Shown in pieces: positions 18,083 through 29,232 of a stretch of 30,508 nucleotides of DNA. Origin of the DNA: Hydnum rufescens UP504. Lineage: Eukaryota; Basidiomycota; Agaricomycetes; Cantharellales; Hydnaceae. The stretch covers positions 3,432-33,939 of the forward strand of contig MU129190.1 in the NCBI GenBank assembly GCA_014904985.1, written 5' to 3'. Numbering within the stretch: the first letter of the stretch is position 1; every line of letters starts with the position of its first letter. Made by a program: the position numbers and the translations under genes. A model generated the notes under the pieces. That model saw only the letters and a program-made list of their open reading frames with translations. It made no database searches and had not been told where the DNA came from.

Positions 18083-18620
18083 TGTGGAAGATAAAAACAT
18101 CCAGTATCAGAAAATGTGAAATTACACCACTTCCAGCTTTTGGATGATCACATGGCCAATTATGAAATTAATTATGGCTATGTGCAGAAACTGAATTCAT
18201 TCTGTAATTCCGTCAGTTTTGATCAAAAATGTATGCCCATATAATCCTTGGAAAGCTGTGATTCACAGCGTTCTAACAGTACCAAACACAAGTCAAACAG
18301 ACCAAAACTGCACTCTCCAGACCAATTTTACTATCAAAATCCAGAATTTCCAGTAATAAACAAATTTCTCCATCAGTTTGCATCCAATCTGCTCAGAACC
18401 ACTGTGCCTAGAAAGATGTCAAAGATCCACATCTAATGGTACCAGAAACGCAAAGAACAAATCAAAACTGAACTCTACAGAATGATATTACTATCAGAAT
18501 CAATACCCATTATTATTTTACAAATTTCTCCATCAGTTCACATCCGATCTGCTTGGAACCACTGCACCCAGAAAGCTATTAAAAATATGCATCAAATGGT
18601 ACCAGCAATGCCTATTGCAG
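18083..18620 (+). mobile_element. TGTGGAAG repeat, first-part fragment
   Basis: It starts TGTGGAAGATAAAAACATCC and stops at CCTATTGCAG, directly before the start of the full copy at 18621. It covers only the tandem-subrepeat part. The missing remainder seems to be the inverted block immediately to the left, so this pair probably arose by inversion or by independent truncation. Confidence 0.6.
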
Positions 18621-20349
18621 TGTGGAAGATAAAAACATCCAGTATCAGAAAACGCGAAATCACACCACTCCTAGCCTTTGGACAATCACATGACCAATTA
18701 TGAAATTAATTATGGCTATGCACAGAAATCAAATTCGTTCTATAACTCCATCAGTTTTGATCAGAGAGGTACGCCCATATAACGCTTAGAAAGCTACGAT
18801 TCACACCTTTCGTACAGTACCAAACACAAGTTGAACGGACCAAAACTGCACTCTCCAGGCCAATTTTACTACCAAAATCTGGGATTTCCAGTAAAAAACA
18901 AATTTCTCCATCAGTTCACATTAAATCCTCTCAGAACAACTGCGCCTAGAAAGATATAAAAAATCCGCATCCAACAGTACTGAGCGCGCGAAGAACAGAT
19001 CAAAAATGAACTCTACAGAACGATATTACTATCAGAATCAACACCCATCAGTAAAAAACAAGTTTCTCTGTCAGTTTACACCGGATCTGCTCAGAACCAC
19101 TGCGCCCAGAAAGCTGTTAAAAATCCACATCTAATGATACCCAGAATGTCTATTACGGATGCAAACTGCTGTTTCTGCATCAAATCCCATTCCATGCACT
19201 TGTCCCCATTATCAACCAACAACAAAACACCTTAACCATTGGACTATGCTCAAATTAATCTCCAAAACCCAGAGATATCCTTTCATTTCGCCTCCAGAAT
19301 GCTCCACATGGTCAGTGACCTCATGCTCCAAGCATTCCACATGCTCAGCAAATTGGTGACATCACCCCCCTCATGATTCCTTTTGTTCTCTTTATGAATG
19401 ACATCACCCCTCATGATTCCTTTTGTTCTCCTTATGCATGATTCAGCTATGACCACATTATGACATCATCTTGTTATTTTTCTTTTGTTCTCACCTATGA
19501 CTCACATATGACTCACCCATGAGGGAGTCATATTTCTTAAACACAGCCACCTTCAGAAAGGTATAAAAGCTGGTAGATTTCCTGTATCCCCCAAGAACCA
19601 TCTCCTCTCTGGAAATCATCACTGTCAACCACTGTCAACTTTTCTGCTTACCTCTAAAGAACAGTCTATCTATAAGCCATCTGGAGCTAAGTCATCTTCA
19701 AGGTTGTTGAGACAAAGCCACTGGTAGCCCTCTACGCAAATCACTAAAGCCAAGGATAGTTGCAGGACCTAAGGTTAGAGTTGCTGGACATCCAAGGAAA
19801 AGTAAGCATAACAAAATACGAATCAGGTTTTGAAGAAAGAAGGAAGAAAGATACTAGCAAGACTAACCAAGCACTGACCAGTCTGTAGCCCACAGATATC
19901 CGCATTTTGACCAGGAGAACGTAAACAAGAATACCCAAATATCAGTAAATGAACCAACACAACATGAACAACGTATAAGCCTTTCCACAAGCATCCCAGA
20001 CGTATAAGCCTTTCCATAAGCATCCCACATGACATATAAGCCTTCCTACAAGCATCACAGACATATAAGCCTTTCTATAAGCATCCCACACGATGTATAA
20101 GCCTTCCTACAAGCATCACAGACGTATAAGCCTTTCTATAAGCATCCCAAACAATATATCATTGACTACAGCTAGTCCATATCCCTTCCTATTCTCCACT
20201 GAACACCATACACATCTTGCAGAGTGTGATCAACCATTGAAGTGAACCAGCCCAATGAATAACAACAGAAATACAGTCTCCCATCTACACACTGGCTGAA
20301 CCAGATTTTGATTTGACAGTCATTGGAGCTCCCAACCATTCTTCCATAC
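18621..20349 (+). mobile_element. TGTGGAAG repeat, full copy 2 (1.73 kb)
   Basis: This is a full-length relative of 651-2298 with the same ends (TGTGGAAGATAAAAACATCC; CCCAACCATTCTTCCATAC). It has tRNA-like boxes on the minus strand (A box 19246-19236, B box 19186-19178) and a TATA motif GGTATAAAAGC near 19561. The TATAAGCC minisatellite has six units (about 19974-20150). There is no protein gene. Most small frames seen inside it follow the repeat units. Confidence 0.65.
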
Positions 20350-20876
20350 CATACTAGGCATTATTGGTACCATTCAATGCCAACTTTTAACAGCTTTCTG
20401 GGCATGGTGGTTCTGAGCAGATCAGATGTGAACTGATGGAGAAATTCATTAAATACTGATGGGTGTTGAGTTTAAGAGTAATATCATTATGTAGAGTGCA
20501 GTTTTGATACTTTCTTGGCATGCTCAGTAGTGTTCAATGCAGATTTTTAATAGCTTTCTAGACACGGTAGGTTTGAGCAAATTGGATGCAAACTGATGGA
20601 GAAATTTGTTAAATACTGGGAAATTTGAATTTGACAGTAAAATCAGTCTGGAGAGTGCAGTTTTGGTCTGTTCAACTTGTGTTTGGTACCATTCAAGAGG
20701 TGTGAATTGCAGCTTTCTAAGTGTTATATGGGCCAGGATTTCTGATCAAAACTGATGGAGTTATAGAATGAATTCAGTTTCTGCACATAGCCATAATTAA
20801 TTTCATAGTTGGTCATGTGATCATCCAAAGGCTGGAAGTGGTGTAATTTCAATACTGGATGGTTTTATCTTCCACA
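20350..20876 (-). mobile_element. TGTGGAAG repeat, inverted first-part fragment
   Basis: The reverse complement runs TGTGGAAGATAAAACCATCC to GGTACCAATAATGCCTAG, about the same span as 18083-18620. Its TGTGGAAG end stops within palindrome B of the left array of copy 2; only the GTGTGTGG half of B survives (about 20880-20892). The insertion may therefore have landed in, or deleted through, a palindrome. Confidence 0.6.
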
Positions 20877-22437
20877 GTGAGTGTGTGGTTTGTCTGGGGT
20901 CCTGTGGCATTGCATCATCTGTTCCCATTCCCAGGTTTTGTTTGGTGGGTTGCATTGTCATTTCCAAGTGGGGGGGGTGTGTTTGGCCAGCTCAGGCAAA
21001 AAACTTGAATAATGTGATAAATGATGTGTTAATTAAAAATTAAAATGAACAATGAATGCAAAAAGAGCAGCCCTTGCTGCTCTTTTTGCATTGTTGGGGG
21101 GTGTACTACATCACTTACCTTTTGTAGAACCACACACCTGCTATCACAGGTGTGTGGTTTGTGCAGTTTGGTGTCCCTTATTTGATGTGCCACCATTCAT
21201 GGGCTTCACTTTGCAAGCAGGTGATTGTTTGGGGGAGGGGAAGGTTGCTTCATGGGCTTTCATTTGTGGTGGCAATAGCCTAGAAGACTGCATTATTAGT
21301 CAAAAAATTAAAACCAGTACAAAAAGAGCAGCAGTGTAATATAGTGTATTACATAATTAAGTTAGGACTCAAAAGTCATGTATATATGGCAGATTCCATG
21401 GAATCAATAATTAACCTTTGCCCAGACCTTCATCACTGAGTGAGAAACCATGAATATCTGTCTCTACTCTGCTTCTATCTGCCTCTCTGGTTGGCCTGTC
21501 TAGTAGCCATCAATACTAGCCCTTGCCCTGGCTTTGGAACTGTGCCTTTGGACCTTAGCTGGGAAAGCAGTGAGTAGGATAGTCCATTCCTCTCACTGAC
21601 CCCCCACTCTCTCCTTAGTTAGTGACTGTGCCACTTGGCCAGTCACTACTTTATATCCTTTCACCATTCCTCCCACTCCCTCACAACCTTTTCTCCTGTG
21701 TCCAGGGCAAAGCCAGTGTTTAGCCCTGTTTGCAGCTCCCCCACCTGAAGCCACTGCTAAGGGTGGTGTGATTACCCATTCTCCTCCTATTCTCCCTATC
21801 CCTACTCCCTCCCCTGTCAACTCCACTTTGTCCAAGTATGACAACAAGTGCCCTCCTGAATTGGGAGGCACTTTGTTACAAGCAGGTGCTGCTCTTTTTG
21901 TGCCATTGTGGGTACCCAACATTACTTACCTTGTATAGAACCACACATCCACCATAGTGGGTGTGTGGTTCTATGGGTTTGGGGTCAGCTCATGTCTTTG
22001 TTTGGTGCATCATCATTCCTTGGTTTTATTTTGGGGGCCAGGCATCATTTCAGGGGTGATTCATTTCACAGATCTTCATTTGTGGCAGCCTAGAATAAAA
22101 GATGTATTAGTTAAATAATAATAACTGGCACAAAAAGAGCAGCACTTGCTGCTCTTTTTGTGCTGTTGGGGGTGCACAAGGTAACTTACATTATATAGAA
22201 CCACACACCCACTGCAGAAGGTGTGTGGTTCCTGGGGCCTCCCATTGGGTGGTCTGTTGCCAGTTCTGGTTTGGCTCTTGCTGTTTGGGTTCTCATCACA
22301 TGGTGACTAAATAATAAAAGCTACATTAGTATAAGACTTCAAAACAGCACAAAAAGAGTAGCTTTCACTACTCTTTTTGTGCCCTGGTATCTACTGAAAC
22401 AAAAACTCACCTTAGGACCACACACCTACAGCAGTGG
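20877..22437 (-). repeat. Left hairpin mini-intron array of copy 2
   Basis: Introns on the minus strand: 22410-22307 (104 bp), 22189-22090 (100 bp), 21929-21280 (650 bp, or 99 bp once the solo LTR and one copy of its target duplication are discounted) and 21118-21004 (115 bp). Donors are GTGAGT, GTAAGT, GTAAGT and GTAAGT; acceptors are TTTAG, TCTAG, TCTAG and TCAAG. Palindrome A lies at 22347-22382, 22128-22163, 21318-21334 with 21886-21904 (split), and 21055-21092. Palindrome B lies at 22413-22437 (worn), 22198-22231, 21935-21974 and 21128-21159. All four donors are intact here, unlike the right array. Confidence 0.7.
21335..21880. mobile_element. Solo LTR, 546 bp, in the loop of an intron hairpin
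   Basis: It begins TGTAATATAGTGTATTACAT and ends GGCACTTTGTTACA, TG...CA with a TGTAA/TTACA inverted end. AGCAG flanks it on both sides (21330-21334 and 21881-21885). AGCAG is part of palindrome A, so the insertion split the hairpin between its arms. No internal genes remain. A minus-strand frame of 109 codons (21922-21593) lies mostly inside it and is not supported as a gene. Confidence 0.88.
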
Positions 22438-22495
22438 GTGTTGTCATGTCTATGCCTTTCTGGGCCATTTGTTGGGTGTGGCTGCATAGTTGTGC

Positions 22496-23136
22496 AATTC
22501 AATGCCAGCAATTTCTGGTTGTTAAAAAGTGCCAAAGTGTAGTGCTATGAGCAGAATACATATTAATAACAAGTATATAGATGTAGAATCAATACTATAT
22601 AATACATATTTGTCCAAACAACCAAAGAAGACAATGATAATGAGTCAGAGCTCAAATAAGGCACAATATGCCTAATTGAAGAGTGGATTGAGCCACTTCT
22701 ATGGGTCATAATTGGCCCAAATATAGATATAATGATGGTATATGTGAATCTCTACATGGGCAACCAGGTATATTGGATGATTCTGGCATTTTTCAATTTT
22801 TCACACCTTCAATTCCCTAAATAGGGAATTGAAGGCACAAAAAATTGAAAAATGGAGGGAGCACCCAAAATAATTAATTGCCCATGTAGGGTACATATAT
22901 CCCACCAATATATTTAAATTTGAGCTGATTCTGAACCAGAGAAATCACCCAATCCACTTTGCAATGTTCATGCCTTAGTGAACTCTGACTCATTGTCATG
23001 TTCTCTTTATTTCCTTTTGACAAATAGTAATTATATGGTATTTATTTTACATTTAGTCACTTGCTACTAATTCATACTGTAGTCATGGCACCAGATACTT
23101 GGGCACTTTTTGGATGCCAGCAATTGCTGGCATTGA
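22496..23136. repeat. Central inverted repeat of copy 2
   Basis: The outer arms match those of 4163-4752 (AATTCAATGCCAGCAATT at the left end, GCCAGCAATTGCTGGCATTG at the right end), but they have diverged from each other. At the centre is an extra hairpin: TTTTTCAATTTTTCACACC and TTCAATTCCC pair with GGGAATTGAAGG and AAAAAATTGAAAAA (about 22788-22852). The small GCCAGCAATTGCTGGC at 23115-23130 is itself a perfect 16-bp palindrome. As in copy 1, arrays leave it on both sides in opposite directions. Confidence 0.75.
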
Positions 23137-24124
23137 GTTGTGTTTCTTTCTTTCTTGCAACCAGCACCTAACAGGGAAACCACCCAAAGAAGGAAAGATG
23201 ACCACACACCCGCCAATGCAGGTGTGTGGTCACAAGGTGAGTCTTTTTAATCATAGTAGATATAACAGTGTAAAAAGAGCAGCAAAAGCTGCTCTTTTTG
23301 CACTGCTTTGAACTTGTTTACTAACACAGCACCTTTCATATAGATCATGACCTGGTCCTAGGGATCAGCCAAATGATGGGGGCCCAACCTACCAGGGCCC
23401 AAATAGGACCATGCCAGGCAACAACACAAGAAGGAAGACTGTGACACTGTGATGAACACAACCAATGTGACCAACATGACCAATGCAACCATGACAGACA
23501 ACAATGCACCCAGTGAATGGCCACACAAACCCCACACCCACTACAGGGGGTGTGTGGTTCTCTATAAGATGAGTCCCCCCCCTCCAACGTATCCAGCTGC
23601 ACAAAAAGAGCAGCAAAAGCTGCTCTTTTTGTGCTGGTTTTGATTTCTCACTAACATAAATATTTTTTCTAGGTTATCCCCTACCCTACAACCAATGAAA
23701 TGAAGAACCACCCAACAAGAATGAGTGGAACAGACCCCCACCAAACAATCACCCACCAAATGAACCCTGAACCCCCCAAAACAACAGCCCATGACACAAA
23801 TGCACATCAAAAGCCACACACCAAATGAAAACCACATGAGTGAAGAAGGATTACCCCACAGCAAAGACACAAAACAATGTGGAGCCAATGAGTGGCCCCA
23901 GGAATCACACACCCACTGTGGCAGGTGTGTGGTACTTCAAGATAAGTTTTTATTGTTTATTTTTTTATTTTTGTGGTGCAAGAAGAGCAGCATAAGCTGC
24001 TCTTCTCACAATGCTTTAATATTTAACTAACCTGTTCATTTTTCTAGATCTTGAACTTGAACCCCATGACACCAAACCCACAGAGCAAAACCCAAGATGC
24101 TCAACCCACTGAATGAAGGCCCAT

Positions 24125-26018
24125 TGTGGAAGATAAAACATCCAGTATCAGAAAATGAAAAATCACACCACTCCCAGCCTTTGGACAATAGGGGGTTTCA
24201 TGCACCGAAAATTCTTCCCAAATAGCTCTCAAATAGTGTAGCCAAATGAGATTTGAGAGTTTCCCAAAAACCAATTTGCGAATGATTTGAAAACTGATTT
24301 GGAGCTACTTGAGCTCCAAATCACTCTTCAAATTCCTCTCAAATCCATTTTTGAATTGTAAAGCTAAGATTTGGGCACTTTTGAAAAGGGATTTGGAGCT
24401 CAGGTAGCTCCAAATCATTTTTCAAATCACTCACAAATCCACTTTTGAGAAACTCTCAAATCTCATTTGGCTACACTATTTGGGACCTATTTGGGAAGAA
24501 TTTGTGGTGTGTGAAACCCCCTAATCACATGACCAATTACAAAATTAATTACAGCTACATGCAGAAACTGAATTCATTCTATAACTCCATCAGTTTTGAT
24601 CAGAAACATACACCCATACAACTCTTGGAAAGCTACAATTCACACCTTTCAAACAGTACCAAACACAAGTCAAACAGACCAAAACTGCACTCTCCAGACC
24701 AATATTACTATCAAAATCCAGAATTTCCAGTAAAAAACAAATTTCTCTGTCAGTTCACATCCAATCCTCTCAGAACCACTGTGCCTAGAAGATGTTGGAA
24801 ATCTGCATCTAATGGTACCCACAATGCAAAGAACAGATCAAAACTGCACTCTACAGAACAATATTACTATCAGAATCAACACCCATCAGTATGTTACAAA
24901 TTTCTTCATCAGTTCACATCCAATCTGCTTGGAACTACCACTCCCAGAAAGCTATTAAAAATCTGCATCAAATGATACCAAGAACACCTATTACAGATGC
25001 AAACTGCTGTTTCTGCATCGAATCCCATCCCATGCACTTGTTTCCATTATCAACCAGCAACAAAACACCTTAACCATTGGACTATGCCCAAATTAATCTC
25101 CAAAACCCAGAGATGTGCTTTCATTTTGCCTCCCAGAATGCTCCACATGGTTAGTGACCTCATGCTCCAAGCATTCCACATGCTCAGCAAATTGGTGACA
25201 TCACCCCCTCTATGATTTCTTTTGTTCTCTTTATGAATGACATCACACTCTATGGATGACTCAGCTATGACCACATTATGACACCATTTTGTTATTTTTC
25301 TTTTGTTCTCACCTATGACTCACGTATGACTCACCCATAAGGGAGTCATTTTCTTTAAACACAGCCACCTTCAGAAAGGTATAAAAGCTGGTAGATTTCC
25401 TGTATCCCCCCATCATCTCCTCTCTGGAAATCATCACTGTCAACCACTGTCAACTTTTCTGCTTGCCTCTAAAGAACAGTCTATCTATAAGCCATCTGGA
25501 GCTAAGTCATCTTCAAGGTTGTTGAGACAAAGCCACTGGAAGCCCTCTATGTGAATCACTAAAGCCAACAATAGTTGCAGGACCTAAGGTTAGAGTTGCT
25601 GGACATCCAAGGAAAAGTAAGCATAACAAAATACGAATCAGGTTTTGAAGAAAGAAGGAAGAAAGATACTAACAAGACTAACCAAGCACTGACCAGTCTG
25701 TAACCCACATATATCCACATTTTGACCAGGAGAACATAAACAAACCAACACAACATGAACAATGTATATGCCTTTCTACAAGCATCCCCTATGTATAAGC
25801 CTTCCTACAAGCATCCCAGATGATATATCATTGACTACAGCTAGTCCATATCCCATCCCATTCTCCACTGAACACCATACACATCTTCCAGAGTGTGATC
25901 AACCATTGAAGTGAACCAACCCAATGAATAACAACAGAAATACAGTTTCCCATCTACACACTGGCTGAACCAGATTTTGATTTGACAGTCATTGGAGCTC
26001 CCAACCCTTCTTCTATAC
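24125..26018 (+). mobile_element. TGTGGAAG repeat, full copy 3, carrying a MITE
   Basis: It has the same ends as the other full copies; without the MITE and its duplicated AAT it would be 1558 bp. tRNA-like boxes on the minus strand are at 25084-25074 and 25023-25015. A TATA motif GGTATAAAAGC lies near 25378. Two TATAAGCC-type units are present (about 25765-25812). It sits in an exon of the right array, as copy 1 sits in an exon of a left array. No clear target duplication was found. Confidence 0.65.
24190..24522. mobile_element. MITE, 333 bp, copy 2, target duplication AAT
   Basis: Near-identical to 9628-9959, with the same inverted ends (AGGGGGTTTCATGCACC). AAT flanks it at 24187-24189 and 24523-24525. 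The empty site is visible in the sister repeat near 18680 (GGACAATCACATGACC), where AAT occurs once, so the insertion boundaries are exact. Confidence 0.9.
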
Positions 26019-26839
26019 TGTGATGCCACACCTGCTGAACAAAGGCCCACCCCCATGAATGAAACTGCAAAACAACTGACAACCAACATGAACCTGTGAA
26101 CTGGGCCACACAGGAAAATAGGGAGCCACACACCCACTGCAGTGGGTGTGTGGTGCTCCAAGATGAGTTTTTATTGTTTATTTTTATTTTATTTTTGTGG
26201 CCCAAGAAGAGCAGCATAAGCTGCTCTTCTTGCCATGCTTTAATGTTTAACTAATGCCCTTATTTTTCTAGATCTTGAACCCTGCATGAACCCCCAACAC
26301 CAAACCTGTGACCTGAAACCCCATGAACTGAAGCCCATGACCCAAAGCCCCACAACCCCAAACCTACCAAGTGAAACCAAACCCCATGAATGAAACCATG
26401 AACATGAGAGTACCACACCCACTGCAGTGGGTGTGTGGTACTCTCAAGGTAAGTTTTTCTCTCTAGAGCTACAATCATGCAAGAAGAGCAGCCATGGGCT
26501 GCTCTTCTTGTGCTTTATTACATTTGACTAACGCATCTTTTATTTTAGGTGACAAAATAGCCAACCCTGGACACAAACCCACACAAACTGCCCCATGCAA
26601 ATGGGCCACATGAATGCATGAGCCAGGCCCACCCCATGAGAATGAGCAACTGAGGCCACACACAAACAGGTGAGCCATACCCCATGCAAATGCCCAAACA
26701 AACCCCACATGTGCATATAAGCCAGGCCCCAAGCAAGCCCACACCCCTGCTGTGGTGGGGGTGATCATTTATGGTATGTAATTTTCATTTTGCTACAAGT
26801 GCACAAGAAGAGCAGCCACAGGCTGCTCTTCTTGGGTGC

Positions 26840-27047
26840 ATGGGTGAGCCCCACTGGGTGAACCTACTGTATATAATAATAATAAATAAACAATCCTAAT
26901 GGCTACAGGCCCCAGGGGCCCCTGGGCTACTTGACCAGCCCCCTTGACTGAATTGCATGGGCCCCTGGGTCTGATATCTAGTTAGAGCATATAAATGCAA
27001 CCTTTGAAGTATCTAGTTAGATACCGATAATTGGCTGACCAGGCTGG
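26840..27047 (+). repeat. Right terminal segment of composite element, copy 2
   Basis: This matches 7771-7937: GGGTGAGCCCCACTGGG, a TATAATAATAATAAATAAAC tract, a GGCCCCAGGGGCCCC palindromic block, then TCTGATATCTAGTTAGA, ATATAAATGCAACCTTTGAA, CTAGTTAGATACCGATAATT and GGCTGACCAGGCTGG. Outside it the two sites share nothing obvious. AATAAA words here would be a natural place for polyadenylation of an array transcript. Confidence 0.65.
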
Positions 27048-27186
27048 GCAAAAACAGCTGAGTTGGTGGACCAAATCTCTGACCTCACCTCACACTGCAC
27101 TCATATTCTTCTTTTGTCTCTGTACTGGTGCACCCATAATGCTCTTGACCCTGGTCCTGGAAATACCCTTATTTTGATGCCAAGTC

Positions 27187-28331
27187 TTGCCTGCACATAC
27201 CCATGAACCCCTAGTATGGAGTCATGGTTTGTTTAATTCAAATGATACTACTCATTCAATGCTACTCACAGCAATGCTATTTCACAGCTTGGCACCAACA
27301 CTGGACCCAGCTCCCAATGTCATCCAGAATGTGCATCCACTCATCCTTCCTCCAGTACTCTACCCTCAATGCACCTCTCTTTGCAACCCTGGCACCCCTG
27401 TGCCATCAGAGTCAGCTGTGGATGCCAGCAATAATATGATACCACTCCTTTTCACTGACACTCTGTATCTGATGGCTTGGATCCCTGTACACAAGTGGTA
27501 TACCCTTGTTGTCAGCCCTCTGCCCAAGGGTGCTGAGCAGGAATGTTGGCTCAAAGAATCACACCTTACAGTTGCCTTGGTGTACAACAAATCCAGCAGA
27601 AGAAACACTGTGGCTTTCAAACATGGATCAATGTGTCTTGCCTTCAAATCTCAACAACACCTGGGTATGGTTTACAACACCCTAAAGTCTCAGGCTGAAA
27701 TTTGAGGCTTGAGCCAGTTCCAAATCAAGGATGTTTTCCTGGAAATGGTGTCATGCATCTGGTTATTCAAGCCTCAATATATTGAATATGCAATTGCTTA
27801 TCATCACTCACAATCAGATCTCCAGGAGATGGTGAAATGTGTGCCTCTCATCACTTCAGCAATTCATCTCCCACCAACATGCTGGGAAATACCCATCTCC
27901 CATTCATTTAAACATGCACAGTGGCAAGAACACAACTCCAACCCATTGTCATCTTTCAAGCATCAATTCCTTGACACCCTCACATTTCCTCCACACCTTT
28001 CAGGAGGCAATCAATTGTTGCTACCTCAGCTTGCCAAAGAACAAATCCATCCAATGGATTTGATAAGACCTGGCTTTTCGATAAGCTGGCATCAATTGCC
28101 ATATCTGACATCCCTCCTTATCTGTGCCACTTGGAGATGGTGATGTGTGGCCATCTGGAGCCTCCTCCTTGGTCTCAAGTAAAGGAATTTTCAGTATACA
28201 TGGGGCCAACTAATGGACCATATGACAAGCTCATTTGGCTCATTGCAAAGTGGGTGATAGAGGATGGGGGTTCTTGTGTCAATGTGGAACAGTCATCCAC
28301 ATGTCAAGCTGATAAAATCTTTGGCTACTGA
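27187..28331 (+). pseudogene. Unrecognised protein-coding relic
   Basis: One frame is open from 27178 to 28143 apart from a single TGA at 27703-27705; the first ATG in it is at about 27259. It contains FTDTLYLMAWIPVHKWYTLV, GAEQECWLKESHLTVALVYN, KHGSMCLAFKSQQHLGMVYN, and after the stop FLEMVSCIWLFKPQYIEYAI and FPPHLSGGNQLLLPQLAKEQ. Near 28130 the sense shifts by two to a third part, EMVMCGHLEPPPWSQVKEFS to QADKIFGY (28131-28331). The composition is protein-like and there is no repeat structure. I know of no matching domain; it starts 140 bp after the composite element's end, so its 5' part may have been removed by that element. A damaged host gene or an unusual transposon gene are both possible. 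Confidence 0.45.
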
Positions 28332-28760
28332 AATGACTGCTGGTGCATAGTACTTGAACTTGATTTGGATATGCCTCATTATTTACATGGATAGTCATTA
28401 TGTAATACTGGAGTTCTCCAGAATCTGTCTCTGCTCTTGCTCACCTTCCTTTCCCTGTGAAGTGACCCCAGAGTGACAAAAGGTGTCATTGGCAAGCTCT
28501 TGCTCACTGCATACCTTGTACTCTGCATGGCACACATGAAGGCACCAGCCAAAAAAAAATCACCCCCAGTTGCTGAACCTGCTCTGGCCTTGAATTCATC
28601 TCATGTGAGGCCTGGACAAAAGGGCCCAAAGTACAAGAAAGCTGTTGTCTCATTGGACAGTGGGGAAGGCCCCCAGACAGCTGACAAGCCCACCTAACGC
28701 ACCCTCAAAAAGGTACCTCTTAGGTGGGTTCCGGTTGCATTGGCCTTTGACCTAAGAGGT
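28332..28760 (+). other. Mostly non-coding stretch with a 3' exon-like frame
   Basis: A plus-strand frame, MKAPAKKKSPPVAEPALALN followed by RPGQKGPKYKKAVVSLDSGE and ending at 28697, is lysine- and proline-rich, like a disordered N-terminal region. It is only about 50 codons from its ATG and nothing follows it, so it is weak. At 28710-28765 ACCTCTTAGGT and ACCTAAGAGGT form an 11-bp inverted repeat around some 30 nt. Confidence 0.3.
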
Positions 28761-28831
28761 GGTTTTTATATAGGCATGTCTAGGCAGGGTCTAAAGGTGT
28801 TCAAAAGATGAAAATTTTCTAAGTCCCTATA

Positions 28832-29115
28832 ATAGGCATGCCTATCTGTGCCCACCACAGGCGCCACTCCCAGGCTTTTTAACTATTTGATAGGAATTCT
28901 GGGGTTGATTTAGGCATGCCTAAATCAGTTGTGTCTAATGATGTCTAGAGCTTAATTATTGACTTTGAATTGAAGAGGCTTATCCAGGGTTGATTTAGAC
29001 ATGCCTAAATCAGTGATGTCTAGTGATGTGTAGAGTCAGGTGCTGCTCCAGGGGTTTTACAATGACTTGATGGACACCCTGCAGTTGATTTAGGCATGCC
29101 TAAATCAGCTGTGTC
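28832..29115. repeat. Palindromic GGCATGCC repeat family, three units
   Basis: GATTTAGGCATGCCTAAATC, a perfect 20-bp palindrome, is present at 28907-28926 and 29087-29106, with a one-base variant (TTAGAC) at 28992-29011. Each is followed by AGNTGTGTCTAGTGATGTCT-like text and AGAGC, giving a conserved core of about 45 bp at spacings of 85 and 95 bp. A related ATAGGCATGCCTAT lies near 28832. The text between the cores is unrelated and has no gene. Confidence 0.75.
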
Positions 29116-29232
29116 TAGTCATGTCTAGAGCTTGCTATATCTCATTAGAGTTTCCTGGTGTGTCCATGAGGGCTTAGTATGCAGTGTGTCTACTAGTGGA
29201 TAAATTAGAACAGGTTGACCATCACCAGGAGG

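Larger units (their letters stand above)
23200..26839 (+). repeat. Right hairpin mini-intron array of copy 2
   Basis: Introns: 23236-23343, 23569-23672, 23942-24047, 26163-26271 and 26449-26548 (100-109 bp), with a last donor at 26774. Donors at 23236, 26449 and 26774 keep GT. Those at 23569, 23942 and 26163 read ATGAGT, ATAAGT and ATGAGT after AAG, so they have lost the GT. Palindrome A lies at 23266-23305, 23599-23634, 23977-24010, 26199-26234, 26477-26513 and 26801-26839, mostly of the AAGAAGAGCAGC type. Palindrome B lies at 23200-23231, about 23530-23561, 23906-23934, 26125-26157, 26406-26445 (almost perfect over 40 bp) and about 26738-26765. The exon 24048-26162 carries the 1.9-kb insertion. 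Confidence 0.68.
20877..27047. mobile_element. Composite palindromic element, copy 2
   Basis: It has the same order as 256-7937: outward minus-strand array, central inverted repeat (22496-23136), outward plus-strand array, and a terminal segment ending GGCTGACCAGGCTGG at 27047. It is more diverged than copy 1, with the inner arms visibly different and some donors lost. The left array is cut at 20877 by the cluster of TGTGGAAG repeats. Later insertions are a solo LTR (21335-21880), a full TGTGGAAG repeat (24125-26018), and inside that a MITE (24190-24522). Confidence 0.6.

Noticed and set aside
21593..21922. 109-codon minus-strand frame
   Set aside because: It overlaps a solo LTR with exact target duplications and half of a hairpin.
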